Counted from the stretch's first letter, positions 7,676-16,634 are shown. The stretch: 27,262 bases of DNA from DAOPXV01 sp035352535 (GCA_964545075.1 CAZJFS010000044.1:1-27262), one strand, 5' to 3'. Notes: generated by a model not told the origin, from the sequence alone. Program-made: numbers and translations.

Positions 7676-7719
7676 AAGTAAAAAAATCTTTTATAAAATT
7701 ATAAAAGATTTTTTTACTT
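7676..7719 (-). terminator. 21-bp perfect hairpin, probable intrinsic terminator after ylxF/motE
   Basis: The arms at 7676-7696 and 7699-7719 are perfectly complementary over 21 bases (AAGTAAAAAAATC...) with only two bases between them. The stem is AT-rich and its distal arm has a run of seven T on both strands, so it can act in either direction. It lies 36 bases past the stop of the gene ending at 7756 and so should end the transcript coming from the xerC-flgB direction. Confidence 0.7.
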
Positions 7720-7755
7720 AATATTTTTCTTTTATTCAAGAATATATTATATTAC

Positions 7756-8568
7756 TTAGGGCTTGTTGGCACCGACTTCATTCGTAGAAGCGCTGGCTGT
7801 TTCAACCTCTGAAGTGTCGCCAGCCGATCTCTTCGGCAGCATCTGGATTCGTTCTGTCAGTTTCGTGATTTTGTCAGCCGGCATTTTTTCAAGTATTGCA
7901 GCGCTCTTTTTTTCTTTCATTTTAGTGAAAATTTTTATGAGCATCTCATCGTCGATTTTTGATAGCGCATCAGCCGCCAACTGCGGATCCATACGCTCAT
8001 ATACCTTTGAAAATTGGTCGAGCGCTTGATCAGCGCCTATCTTGAGTTTCTTTTGTTCTTCAAATTCATTGACCTGTTTCGCTAATGCGGTTTCTTTTTG
8101 AATTAAGTCAAGTTCTCTATCGCGAAGTTCTTTTTCCCACATCGACAACTTCACTATTTTTTCTTCAACAGTCACTTCCTGATGTTTTAATTTATCTGAA
8201 AGCTCTTTGTACGAAGAATCCTGTTCTTTAATAAGCGACTTCAGCTGGTTTTTCTCAGATGTTTTAATCATGTTCGCATCTCGAATGTAATCTTTAACAT
8301 AAGGATTTTCAACAACCGATTTAGGAAGAAGATCCCGGACATTTATTATTCCGAGAAAATCAAAAAGAATAACAATAACCACAAGCAGAGATGTAAATAT
8401 AAAAGATAAAAAAGCGATAAGTATCCAGGTGAAAAAAGTCTGAGTCAAGCCCGGACGAGGAACTTTAATCTGTTTTGATATAGCGGGAGACGGCTTGGGT
8501 TTGCCTTCTTCTTTTGGTTTTGGCGGAGCCTGAGGCGGCGCCTCCGGCTGTTTTTTCTGAGTAGCCAT
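7756..8568 (-). CDS. ylxF: YlxF/MotE-like flagellar membrane protein
   Basis: The 270-residue product has four parts: a Pro/Lys-rich cytoplasmic N-terminus (1-40), one strong membrane helix (about 44-72), a long charged coiled coil (about 100-190) and a C-terminal MgtE-N-like helical domain (about 195-245; SKVYERMDPQLAADALSKID, then ILEKMPADKITKL). This is the layout of COG3334 proteins. MotE in other bacteria is a chaperone for the stator-associated protein MotC. In Bacillus the gene between fliJ and fliK is called ylxF and has this fold, and the position here is the same. The ATG lies three bases after the fliJ stop, with the ribosome site AAAGGA overlapping the end of fliJ. A strong hairpin follows the gene. 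The exact role in this organism is inferred. Confidence 0.8.
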   Translation of the reverse strand: MATQKKQPEAPPQAPPKPKEEGKPKPSPAISKQIKVPRPGLTQTFFTWILIAFLSFIFTSLLVVIVILFDFLGIINVRDLLPKSVVENPYVKDYIRDANMIKTSEKNQLKSLIKEQDSSYKELSDKLKHQEVTVEEKIVKLSMWEKELRDRELDLIQKETALAKQVNEFEEQKKLKIGADQALDQFSKVYERMDPQLAADALSKIDDEMLIKIFTKMKEKKSAAILEKMPADKITKLTERIQMLPKRSAGDTSEVETASASTNEVGANKP

Positions 8569-8571
8569 ATT

Positions 8572-9015
8572 TTATCCTTTATGCCCCTGACGGCTATTAT
8601 TCATTTCGTCCATGGTAATATTGTCGCTTTTATTAAATTCATCGCGATATTGCTCAAATTTATTTTCTTTCAATTTTTCAATAATTTTTCTTTTTTTCAT
8701 GGCTTCGGCCAGCCGGTCTTTTATTTTTAAAATTTCCTCGTCTTTTTTTTTAACATCCGCCTCGGCGGCGACTTTTCTTGTTTTAAGCGATTTAAGATAT
8801 TGAGTAGCCATTCTTATCACGTTAATGTCTATTGAATTGGCGTATGTGTCCTTAATTATAAGATACTGAGACTGTATCTCGCGATCTAAATTTCCAATAA
8901 TATTTAATATTCTGAGACGCTCAGCCTGAACTAACGCGAGTTCCTGAGCGATAGCGTCTTCCTCTTTTTTTCTAAGATTAAGTACGGGGTCGAGCTTAAA
9001 TTTAAATTTTTTCAT
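8572..9015 (-). CDS. fliJ: Flagellar export protein FliJ
   Basis: FliJ is the small coiled-coil stalk of the flagellar type III export ATPase; it binds inside the FliI ring and links it to the gate protein FlhA. The 147-residue product starts MKKFKFKLDPVLNLRKKEED, the usual FliJ opening, and is almost entirely helical with heptad-like charged residues. The length is typical. It lies 87 bases after fliI and three bases before the ylxF/motE gene. The ribosome site before the ATG at 9015 is weak. Confidence 0.9.
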   Translation of the reverse strand: MKKFKFKLDPVLNLRKKEEDAIAQELALVQAERLRILNIIGNLDREIQSQYLIIKDTYANSIDINVIRMATQYLKSLKTRKVAAEADVKKKDEEILKIKDRLAEAMKKRKIIEKLKENKFEQYRDEFNKSDNITMDEMNNSRQGHKG

Positions 9016-9102
9016 ATATCACATTTGGCCGTCGGGATAACTAAATAAAAATGTTTGCAAGCATCGTCAGCCGCTTGTCATTCAGGTTTCGTAACCGAGA
9101 TA

Positions 9103-10422
9103 TTAACTTTCTTCGAAAAGCTTTTCAAGATCTTCGATAGCGCTTTCCAATCCTGTTTTTTCCTTAACGGTCTGCTTCATGTATTCGCACATTTTCGGAT
9201 ACAGCCGCTTCGCGTAATCTATGGCCGGATTCGACCCGTCAACGTATGCGCCGATGTTAATTAATTCCTGCGCTTCAATATATGTTGAGAGTGTATTTTT
9301 AAATTTACCCGCCAGCGCCAGATGTTCTTTATCTATTATTTCAGTCATAAGCCTTGATATTGAATCAAGTATGGATATAGCCGGATAATGATTCTGGGCC
9401 GCCAGCTTTCTCGTCAAAACAATATGGCCGTCAAGAATACCGCGCACGGTATCGGCTATCGGTTCGTCCATATCGTCGCCGTCAACTAAGACCGTATAAA
9501 GACCCGTTATGCTACCTTTTTTCGATGTCCCGGCGCGCTCCAGAAGTTTCGGAAGCATCGCGAAAACTGAAGGCGTATAGCCGCGCTGCGCCGCCGGTTC
9601 GCCTACGGCGAGACCTATCTCCCTTTGAGCTTTAGCGAACCTTGTTACGGAATCCATCATAAGCAACACATCAAGTCCCTGATCCCGAAAATATTCGGCA
9701 ATTGATGTCGCGACAAGCGCTCCTTTTAAACGCACCAGTGAAGACTGATCGGAAGTGGCGACGACGACCACGGACCTTTTAAGGCCTTCGGTTCCCAGAT
9801 CGCGCTCGATGAATTCAACGACTTCACGGCCTCGCTCTCCAACGAGCGATATTACGTTGACATCGGCCTTTGTATTTCTTGCTATCATGCCAAGCAGCGT
9901 GGATTTCCCGACGCCGGAACCGGCGAATATACCCACACGCTGGCCTTTGCCTATGGTAGCGAGTCCGTCCAGGCAGCGAATACCGGTGACAAGAGGTTTG
10001 ACGATGCGCGGCCGGCTCAGTGGATTCGGCGGCTGGTTATAAGTCGAATAAAATGTTTCCGGATTTAATATCGGTGGCAACGAATCCATCGGCTCGCCCA
10101 GCCCGTCTATTACACGGCCCAGAAGTCTTCGGTCAACCGCTATTTTAAGAGGCGCTCCAGTAGCTATTACGTCACATCCGGGGCCTATGCCGCTTGACTC
10201 GCCCAAAGGCATAAGCTGCACCTTTGAATCTTTAAAACCTACGACCTCGGCTACTATCGCCGGAGAATTTCCGCGGGGCTTGATCACGCACATTTCACCC
10301 ATGCATACGTTGGGACCAAGCGATTCTATGACAAGCCCGACAACCTGGGTCACGCTTCCGTTTATTTTTATTGGATTGGCCCTATCGATTATCTGCAAAT
10401 ATTTATTAAAATTAAACTCCAT
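9103..10422 (-). CDS. fliI: Flagellum-specific export ATPase FliI
   Basis: FliI is the F1-beta-like ATPase that powers or facilitates secretion of flagellar subunits. The 439-residue length equals that of the Bacillus protein. Visible motifs are the Walker A AGSGVGKST (167-175), the GERGREVVEFI element near 195-205, the Walker B region LDVLLMMDSVTRFA near 255, and the EPAAQRGYTPSVF loop. The ATG at 10422 lies inside the end of fliH (11-base overlap), consistent with coupled translation of FliH and its partner FliI. Confidence 0.97.
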   Translation of the reverse strand: MEFNFNKYLQIIDRANPIKINGSVTQVVGLVIESLGPNVCMGEMCVIKPRGNSPAIVAEVVGFKDSKVQLMPLGESSGIGPGCDVIATGAPLKIAVDRRLLGRVIDGLGEPMDSLPPILNPETFYSTYNQPPNPLSRPRIVKPLVTGIRCLDGLATIGKGQRVGIFAGSGVGKSTLLGMIARNTKADVNVISLVGERGREVVEFIERDLGTEGLKRSVVVVATSDQSSLVRLKGALVATSIAEYFRDQGLDVLLMMDSVTRFAKAQREIGLAVGEPAAQRGYTPSVFAMLPKLLERAGTSKKGSITGLYTVLVDGDDMDEPIADTVRGILDGHIVLTRKLAAQNHYPAISILDSISRLMTEIIDKEHLALAGKFKNTLSTYIEAQELINIGAYVDGSNPAIDYAKRLYPKMCEYMKQTVKEKTGLESAIEDLEKLFEES

Positions 10423-11188
10423 CTTCCTGCCTCATAGACTCTTCTAAAAGTTTTTCTATTTCAAGCATCTGGCTGGAGATGGTGGCGTCGATATTTCCCA
10501 TGTTGGTGACTATAACGCAGCCACCCGCTTCGATATTGTTATCCTCTATTATCTTGACGTGCGAACCGATCGGAAGGGACTTTAATATTTCATCTTTTTT
10601 CTGGGTAAAAGTATTTATATCGCGAAGGCTCATATAAATATTTATGGTGTCCTTATCCACAATCTTTGAGATCGCTTCGTTGACGGAATAAAAAATTATG
10701 TCGCGGTTCATCGCGACTTCACATTTTGTTACCTTTTTTGATATAGCGATCGCCAATTGAACGATCTGCTGCTCGGCTTTTTTTATTATTTCATCCTTTT
10801 GCTTCAAAGCCTGCTGAAGGACCTGTTCCAAACTCTGTAATATCGCCTTCGAACGTATCGCCGCATCTTCCTTGCCTTCCGCATAACCTTTATCAAAAGC
10901 TTCGCGCCGCGTATCTTCCTTGATCTCCTCGCAGATCACTTTAGTCTTTTCTATTTCTTCGGTTTTGAAACGCTCGACTTCGGTCCTTATCTGCTCTTCC
11001 TGAGCGCGGGCATTCTTTATAACATCCTCCGCCTCTTTTTTCGCTTTTTTCATTTCATTATTGAGACGGTCCACGTCCTGTTGCAGTTTCACGAGAACAT
11101 TAGTAGTTTCGACTTTTTCCAGAGTTCGGGAAGTGTCGATTATAATGGGTTTATTATCGAATTTAAAGCTTTTTACGACACTACACAA
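10412..11188 (-). CDS. fliH: Flagellar assembly protein FliH
   Basis: FliH is the peripheral stalk and regulator of FliI. The 258-residue product has an N-terminal leader with VVKSFKFD, a long coiled coil (about 30-140) and a C-terminal V-ATPase E-subunit-like domain. That domain ends with the conserved AGGCVIVTNMGNIDATISSQ (about 222-241). The frame opens with TTG at 11188, inside the end of fliG (8-base overlap); a GGAGG-type site lies about a dozen bases upstream. No ATG or GTG near the expected N-terminus fits better. The gene overlaps fliI by 11 bases. Confidence 0.9.
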   Translation of the reverse strand: MCSVVKSFKFDNKPIIIDTSRTLEKVETTNVLVKLQQDVDRLNNEMKKAKKEAEDVIKNARAQEEQIRTEVERFKTEEIEKTKVICEEIKEDTRREAFDKGYAEGKEDAAIRSKAILQSLEQVLQQALKQKDEIIKKAEQQIVQLAIAISKKVTKCEVAMNRDIIFYSVNEAISKIVDKDTINIYMSLRDINTFTQKKDEILKSLPIGSHVKIIEDNNIEAGGCVIVTNMGNIDATISSQMLEIEKLLEESMRQEDGV

Positions 11189-12194
11189 CTGTTTCTTCAG
11201 CTCCTCCGCGTGAAACTATAATCTCACCGGCATCTTCAAGTTTTCTGATGGCGTTGACAATTTTCTGCTGAGCGTCTTCGACGTCGCGCAATCTTACCGG
11301 CCCAAGAAGATCTATATCTTCAACGAGCATTTGTCCGGCACGCTTGGACATGTTCTTGAGGAACTTGTCCTTGACCTCGTCGGTCGAGCCTTTGAGCGCA
11401 AGAGCGAGATCCTTGATCTCGATTTCTCGTATAACGCGCTGGATGCCGCGATCGTCGATAAGTATGACGTCCTCGAAGAGGAACATTCTCTTCTTGATCT
11501 CTTCCGCAAGTTCCGGCGCGGTAGTTTCGAGATTTTCCGTGATCTGTTTTTCAGTGCTGCGATCGACGAGATTCAATATTGAAACGGCCGCGTCTATGCC
11601 GCCGACGGTAGCGCTTCCTTCGTCAACGACAAGCGATATCTTCTTCTCAAGTATTGCCTCGACTTCACGAACGTTTTCAGGCGATGTGCGTTCCATCTGG
11701 GCGATCCTTTTTAAAACTTCGGGCTGGATATCGGGCTGGAGCATTTTTAATATAGCTGAAGCTTTTTCAGCCTGCAGATAACCCATGATCATGGCGATAG
11801 TTTGCGGATGCTCGTTCTGGATAAGGTTAAAAAGCTGAACGGGGTCCGCGGTCCGCGCGGTGCTGAACGGACGGATATACTGCGTCGAAGTAAGGCGCGC
11901 CATTGCTCCTTTTGCCCTTTCCGGCCCTAAAGCCGATATGAGTATCTCTTCCGCGGTCTTTATACCGCCGGTAGCCAGAAACTGGTTCGCTCTTATCATT
12001 TCAAAATATTCGTTTACAACGTCGTCTATCGTTTCCTTATCGACGTTCTGCATTCTCGATATTTCGAGAGTAACTGAATCTATCTGTTCCTCGGTCAGAT
12101 TCGGCAATATCTTGCCAGAAAAATCAGAGCCAAGAAATATAGTGAATATGGCTGCTTTTTGACGGCCCGTTAACGCTTTGGCTTTATCGCCCAT
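11181..12194 (-). CDS. fliG: Flagellar motor switch protein FliG
   Basis: FliG joins the MS-ring (FliF) to the C-ring and carries the charged helix that interacts with the stator. The 337-residue length is normal. Seen are the N-terminal domain with LTGRQKAAIFTIFLG, the middle-domain EHPQTIA motif (128-134), and a C-terminal domain with the charged torque helix around DRGIQRVIREIEIKDLALALKG. It is followed by the usual ...MSKRAGQMLVEDIDLLGPVR segment. A GGAGA ribosome site lies about nine bases before the ATG. It lies between fliF and fliH. Confidence 0.97.
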   Translation of the reverse strand: MGDKAKALTGRQKAAIFTIFLGSDFSGKILPNLTEEQIDSVTLEISRMQNVDKETIDDVVNEYFEMIRANQFLATGGIKTAEEILISALGPERAKGAMARLTSTQYIRPFSTARTADPVQLFNLIQNEHPQTIAMIMGYLQAEKASAILKMLQPDIQPEVLKRIAQMERTSPENVREVEAILEKKISLVVDEGSATVGGIDAAVSILNLVDRSTEKQITENLETTAPELAEEIKKRMFLFEDVILIDDRGIQRVIREIEIKDLALALKGSTDEVKDKFLKNMSKRAGQMLVEDIDLLGPVRLRDVEDAQQKIVNAIRKLEDAGEIIVSRGGAEETVV

Positions 12195-12244
12195 AAATCG
12201 ATCTCCATGTAATCAAATTTATCTACAAAAATTTAAATTCCGGG

Positions 12245-13774
12245 TTATTCGGCAGTAAGCCATATTTGAAGCAGGGATGCCGCATCTTTCGGAGAGCGGT
12301 TGACAAAATCCTTGATAAGTTCGATCTTATTAGAGCGCTCGCGTATTTCAGCGGGCACCGATTCGTCCTGGCCGGCTTCTTTTCTGACTTCGATAGGCTT
12401 GAAGTGCATAATAATAAGCTCTTTGTTCCTCCATACGAACCACAGAACGAAAAATATCGTCAGAGTCGGAATTATAACAAGCAGAAGCTGGAATATCATT
12501 TCTTCGAACTTAGCTCTCTGTATCTGCTTTTCCTGACTGGAAATTATTTCCTTATTGAAGGCGATTTTTTCCACGACGAGCGTATCTCCGCGTTTCTTAT
12601 CGATTCCGCTGGCGGAAAATATGGCGCTTTCAACTTTAGCGAACTGTTCCTTATTTATAACGTCATCTAAAACGACGGAAATATTAAGCTTTTTAACATC
12701 GCCGACGGCATATACGATCTTGGCTTTCTGTTTGTTCGTATCGTAATTTTTACGCGTCTCACTGTGAGCGTACTCGTCCTTGCCATCCTTAACTTCAGGA
12801 TAGGTAGGAATATTCGACTGAGTCCCCGGAACTCCGGCGGGCTTCTTTCCGGTACCGCTGAATTTCTCGGTTGAAAGTTCCTCCGAGATAACGATACCGC
12901 CTTCTTCGCCTTTTATCGGCGGCTCGATTTTCTCGTCATATACTTCTTTTTTATCGAAGTTAAGCTCCGCGTTAACATAAACTCCGGAAAGATTAGGCGC
13001 GCCAAGTATCTTATCAAGCATTTCCTGAAGTTTGCTTTCTTTTTCAGTTTCAAACTTACGCTGGAGTACGAATTGATCGGCCGCCATTGTCTCGTCCGTC
13101 CTGCTGGAACGCAGGTGTTTGGTAAGATCTATAAACTTTTCGTCAAAAACGCGCACGTTCTCATCGGATATGTTGGCGCCGTTCGCGACGAGATTTCTGA
13201 TGCCCATTATCTGCTCGTCCTCGAGCTTTTTACCGCCTTTTAAAACCAGGCTTACGACGGCCTTGTCTTCTTTCTGGTCATCTTTAAAAACGCGCTCGGG
13301 AGCGTAACTTATATGAACGCGGACGCTGGATACGATCCTGATGGATTTTTTTATCGTGGTTTCAAGTTCAGCCTGGAGGCCGCGAACTATATTGAGGTCC
13401 TCGATCTTTCTGGAATTTGAGAACGGACTGGTTCCAGTTCCGAAAATATCCGCGTATCCTTTACTTCTGTCAGGAAGCACATTATCCTTGGCAAGTTTTA
13501 AAAGCGCCACTTCCCTTTGAGAGCTCTGGACCATTATCGACGTGCCATTCTCCGTTATCTTATATTGATAGCCGCCTTCATCGAGCTTTTCTTTTATATT
13601 CGCGGCGGTTTCGAGATCAAGCCCCCTGTATAGCGTGGTATAACTTCCGGAACTGTAAAAATAAGCCGCGCCGATTATTCCGAAGAACACGAGCGCGGAG
13701 ATAGCTCCGATCGAGACCTTCTGCCACATTGCAAGCTTTTGAAATTGTTCGTAGAGCATTCTTAAATATTCCAT
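12245..13774 (-). CDS. fliF: Flagellar MS-ring protein FliF
   Basis: FliF forms the MS-ring in the inner membrane and is the assembly base of the flagellum. The 509-residue product has two membrane helices (about 20-41 and 427-447) flanking a large periplasmic part with the ring-building motifs. Near 45-70 is YTTLYRGLDLETAANIKEKL; around 110-130 is FSNSRKIEDLNIVRGLQAEL. The short cytoplasmic C-terminus (ELIKDFVNRSPKDAASLLQIW) is the FliG-binding segment. The start ATG lies 33 bases after fliE with only a weak ribosome site. Length is slightly below the enterobacterial protein, as in Gram-positive relatives. Confidence 0.96.
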   Translation of the reverse strand: MEYLRMLYEQFQKLAMWQKVSIGAISALVFFGIIGAAYFYSSGSYTTLYRGLDLETAANIKEKLDEGGYQYKITENGTSIMVQSSQREVALLKLAKDNVLPDRSKGYADIFGTGTSPFSNSRKIEDLNIVRGLQAELETTIKKSIRIVSSVRVHISYAPERVFKDDQKEDKAVVSLVLKGGKKLEDEQIMGIRNLVANGANISDENVRVFDEKFIDLTKHLRSSRTDETMAADQFVLQRKFETEKESKLQEMLDKILGAPNLSGVYVNAELNFDKKEVYDEKIEPPIKGEEGGIVISEELSTEKFSGTGKKPAGVPGTQSNIPTYPEVKDGKDEYAHSETRKNYDTNKQKAKIVYAVGDVKKLNISVVLDDVINKEQFAKVESAIFSASGIDKKRGDTLVVEKIAFNKEIISSQEKQIQRAKFEEMIFQLLLVIIPTLTIFFVLWFVWRNKELIIMHFKPIEVRKEAGQDESVPAEIRERSNKIELIKDFVNRSPKDAASLLQIWLTAE

Positions 13775-13807
13775 ATATTAATCAACATCCGCACATATAA
13801 ATATTTT

Positions 13808-14128
13808 TTATAACTGCATTCTCATAATTTCTTTGTAACCTTCGATGATCTTATTTCTGACTTCTATGGCAAGCCCCAGACCCAGCTTGGATTTTTCCAT
13901 GGCTATCATAAGGTCGTGAACGTTTTCGAGCTTTCCGCTGGCCATCTCGTTGATTTTCGTGCTCGAATCTTTTTCAAGCGCAGTAAGATCTTCCATCGCT
14001 TTTTTTAGGACGTCGCCGAAAGTCTGGCTCATTCCTTCGGCCTGATTGGCCTGGGCCGGCTCCTTAATGATCTTTTGAACCTGAGTGAAGGGCTTTACAC
14101 CCGACGGACTGAAATCACTTATATTCAT
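13808..14128 (-). CDS. fliE: Flagellar hook-basal body complex protein FliE
   Basis: FliE links the MS-ring to the rod and is one of the first exported subunits. The 106-residue product has the family pattern of a disordered start (MNISDFSPSGVKPF), then SQTFGDVLKKAMEDL, and the C-terminal stretch VHDLMIAMEKSKLGLGLAIEVRNKIIEGYKEIMRMQL. A longer frame begins with GTG at 14146, but no ribosome site precedes it, while GGGGGA stands just before the ATG at 14128. The gene lies 61 bases after flgC and 33 before fliF. Confidence 0.93.
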   Translation of the reverse strand: MNISDFSPSGVKPFTQVQKIIKEPAQANQAEGMSQTFGDVLKKAMEDLTALEKDSSTKINEMASGKLENVHDLMIAMEKSKLGLGLAIEVRNKIIEGYKEIMRMQL

Positions 14129-14131
14129 TTT

Positions 14132-14137
14132 TCCCCC
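14132..14137 (-). promoter_or_regulatory. Ribosome site deciding the fliE start
   Basis: GGGGGA lies just before the ATG at 14128 and inside the longer GTG frame, favouring the shorter 106-residue FliE. Confidence 0.5.
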
Positions 14138-14189
14138 AAAGTACACTTTATATTTTTTTATTAATTATATTCCCAAAATTCACCAAATT

Positions 14190-14633
14190 TTAAGCTTTGG
14201 CGCCTATTTCAAGAGCGCGCAGCATCATGTTTTTAGCGGAATTCATCGCCGTGACGTTGGCTTCATACGCGCGCGAACAGGTTATCATATCAACCATTTC
14301 ACGCACAACATTAACGTTGGGATATGAAACGTATCCGTCAGCGTTGGCGTCGGGATGAGCCGGATCATATACCATTCGCGGCTCCGAATCGTCCTCATCT
14401 ATTCCAACGACCGAAACTCCAGAAGGTATAGAGTCGTTAAGGCTTTTGGACGCAAAAAATCTCGCGTTGACATTGCGGACGGAAAAAACCGGCATCTGGC
14501 GCTTATAAGGTCCGCCATCCTCAGTCCTTGTCACGTTGGCGTTCGCGATGTTGTTGGATATGGTATCCATGCGCAATCGCTCGGCGGTAAGGCCCGAACT
14601 CGATATATCGATAGATTTTAAAAATCCTGCCAT
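14190..14633 (-). CDS. flgC: Flagellar basal-body rod protein FlgC
   Basis: FlgC is a proximal rod subunit. The 147-residue product opens with the rod signature (SGLTAERLRMDTISNNIANAN) and carries the central YDPAHPDANADGYVSYPNVN motif diagnostic of FlgC. It ends with the C-terminal helix (VREMVDMITCSRAYEANVTA). Length is normal. The ATG lies six bases after the flgB stop. Confidence 0.97.
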   Translation of the reverse strand: MAGFLKSIDISSSGLTAERLRMDTISNNIANANVTRTEDGGPYKRQMPVFSVRNVNARFFASKSLNDSIPSGVSVVGIDEDDSEPRMVYDPAHPDANADGYVSYPNVNVVREMVDMITCSRAYEANVTAMNSAKNMMLRALEIGAKA

Positions 14634-14639
14634 GTTATA

Positions 14640-15062
14640 TTATACCCTTCCGGCCTTGGTTATGGCCTGGCTTATCTTGGTCAGTTCGCCTTCCATGGCG
14701 CTCGAAAGAGCCCTGTAAGCGACGGTGTTTTTGGAAAGCGTAGCCATTTCTTCGTCCACATCGACGTTGTTTCCGTCATTTCTCATCGAAGTGCGGCCGT
14801 TCATTGTTATTTTGGGCTGGATCGAATTTATGGAACCGGCGCCAATGGGAATATGCCGGGAATTGGTAATCCGGCCTTTAAAACCGTCACTTGACATGGC
14901 AAGATTAAGTTCGTCCTCGAAAGTCACTTCCTGCTTTTTGAAATTGGGAGTGTTGACATTGGCAATGTTATTCGAAATGACGCTGTGACGAAGCATCGCG
15001 GTATCCAGCGAACGCTTTACAAGCGACATCTTGGTGTTCGAAAATAAAAAATCGGATATCAT
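14640..15062 (-). CDS. flgB: Flagellar basal-body rod protein FlgB
   Basis: FlgB is the most membrane-proximal rod subunit. The 140-residue product has the rod signature (MLRHSVISNNIANVNTPNFK, about 23-42) and a C-terminal helix with NVDVDEEMATLSKNTVAYRA, both typical. A strong site (GGGAGGT) precedes the ATG at 15062. It lies 46 bases after hslU with no visible promoter or terminator in the gap. It is therefore probably transcribed with hslVU, as in Bacillus, although the codY gene found there between hslU and flgB is absent. Confidence 0.96.
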   Translation of the reverse strand: MISDFLFSNTKMSLVKRSLDTAMLRHSVISNNIANVNTPNFKKQEVTFEDELNLAMSSDGFKGRITNSRHIPIGAGSINSIQPKITMNGRTSMRNDGNNVDVDEEMATLSKNTVAYRALSSAMEGELTKISQAITKAGRV

Positions 15063-15108
15063 TTTACCTCCCTGGATTTTTTTAAAATTACTATTTAATT
15101 TAAAAATC

Positions 15109-16614
15109 TTATAAAAAATACTTGTGAAGATCTTTGGCTTTTATCAAATCTCCAACATGATTGTTAACATACTCCGCGTCTATTATGACCTCTTTTATTT
15201 CAGGCGCCGGAACGCTATATAAAAGCTCTTCGAGGATTTTCTCGCACACGGTATAAAGCCTTCTAGCGCCAATATTTTCAAGCGTAGAATTGAGTTCGAA
15301 CGCCATATCCGCGATTTTTTCAATGGCGCTTTCGGCAAAAATTATGACCACGTCTTCGGATGCCAGAAGGGCTTCGTATTGCTTTATAAGGCTGTTTTTA
15401 GGCTCTTTGAGTATCCGCAAAAGATCTTGTGGCGTGAGTTTTTTCAGTTCGACCCTTATAGGAAACCGTCCCTGAAGCTCGGGAATGAGATCCGACGGCT
15501 TTGAAACGTGAAAAGCGCCCGCGGCGACGAAAAGGATATGGTCGGTCTTTATCTGGCCATATTTCGTAGTGACGCTGGTGCCTTCTAAAATAGGCAGAAT
15601 ATCGCGCTGGACGCCCTCGCGCGAAACATCCGGGCCTCGAGTTTCCGGCGCGCCGGCGATCTTGTCTATTTCATCTATAAAAATTATTCCGTTGTTTTCC
15701 GTTTTGACGAGTGCCTCCGATATTATGGCGTCCATATCCATAAGTTTCGCAATTTCTTCGTTGTACAATATGGTTCTCGCCTCTGAGACTGGAACCGTCT
15801 TTCTTTTTTTCTTTTCCGGAAAGATATTTCCGAGCATGTTCTGCATGTTAAAGCCCATTTCCTCCATGCCCTGGTTTGAAAAAACCTCCACGAAAGGGAC
15901 CGGAGAATCCTTGACTTCTATCTCGATAAGCTTCGATTCAAGCTTCCCTTCATCCAGCATTTTTTTCATTTTATCGTACGTGGAATTATAATCTTCCTCC
16001 AGTACTTGCGATGCGGCACAACTTCCGCCCGCCCGCTCGGCCGCTTCCTTGCCGTCTATTGATACGGCGGCGCCGCGGCCACCATGCCCGTCTTCGCGTT
16101 CGTTATCAAAACCGGTCATCCCGGCCGTTTTAGCGACAGCCTGAAAAATATTGGCCAGCGGATTGAATTTTGATTGTTGCGGCTGGCCGGAGTTTGGAAG
16201 CAGGATATCGAGTATTTTTCGGTTGGCGTTTGTTTTGGCTTTTTCATCGAAGCGCTGGGTATATTCTTTTTTTACCATGTTAACGGCCATTTCCGCCAGA
16301 TCGCGAATCATGGATTCAACGTCCCGGCCGACGTAACCGACCTCGGTATATTTCGAAGCTTCGACCTTTACGAAAGGCGCATTCACGAGTTTGGCGAGAC
16401 GCCTGGCGATCTCTGTCTTTCCGACGCCGGTAGGCCCTATCATGATAATATTTTTAGGCGTTATCTCGTCTTTTAGCTCTCCCTTTACCAGCATTCTGCG
16501 ATAGCGATTGCGCATAGCAACGGCCACGGCCTTTTTCGCGTCATCCTGGCCCACTATGTATCTGTCAAGATATTTCACTACCTCGACCGGAGTTAATTTC
16601 GACTCGTCCGCCAA
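15109..16614 (-). CDS. hslU: HslU (ClpY) AAA+ unfoldase of the HslUV protease
   Basis: HslU is the ATP-driven ring that unfolds substrates and feeds them to HslV. Visible are the N-terminal TPVEVVKYLDRYIVGQDDAK, the Walker A GPTGVGKT (60-67), the pore motif region VGYVGRDVES (92-101), the Walker B IIFIDEID (310-317) and sensor 2 GARRL near the end. The C-terminus LHKYFL is the short tail that docks into HslV. At 501 residues it is about 60 longer than E. coli HslU. The extra length lies in the intermediate domain, including a Gly/Ala/Arg-rich stretch near 175-203. The frame starts with TTG at 16614 preceded by AAGGAG. The gene follows hslV after 20 bases. Confidence 0.96.
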   Translation of the reverse strand: MADESKLTPVEVVKYLDRYIVGQDDAKKAVAVAMRNRYRRMLVKGELKDEITPKNIIMIGPTGVGKTEIARRLAKLVNAPFVKVEASKYTEVGYVGRDVESMIRDLAEMAVNMVKKEYTQRFDEKAKTNANRKILDILLPNSGQPQQSKFNPLANIFQAVAKTAGMTGFDNEREDGHGGRGAAVSIDGKEAAERAGGSCAASQVLEEDYNSTYDKMKKMLDEGKLESKLIEIEVKDSPVPFVEVFSNQGMEEMGFNMQNMLGNIFPEKKKRKTVPVSEARTILYNEEIAKLMDMDAIISEALVKTENNGIIFIDEIDKIAGAPETRGPDVSREGVQRDILPILEGTSVTTKYGQIKTDHILFVAAGAFHVSKPSDLIPELQGRFPIRVELKKLTPQDLLRILKEPKNSLIKQYEALLASEDVVIIFAESAIEKIADMAFELNSTLENIGARRLYTVCEKILEELLYSVPAPEIKEVIIDAEYVNNHVGDLIKAKDLHKYFL

Positions 16615-16634
16615 TTAAAGTTTCTCCTTTAAGT

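Noticed and set aside
9016..9102. Terminator between fliI and fliJ
   Set aside because: Only four-base stems are seen in this 87-base gap, with no stable hairpin before a T-run.
11344..11781. Plus-strand frame of 145 codons within fliG
   Set aside because: Ser-rich antisense shadow of FliG, no start signals, no family resemblance.
15063..15108. Separate promoter for flgB
   Set aside because: The 46-base gap has AT-rich sequence and a good ribosome site but no paired -35/-10 boxes or sigma28 motif.
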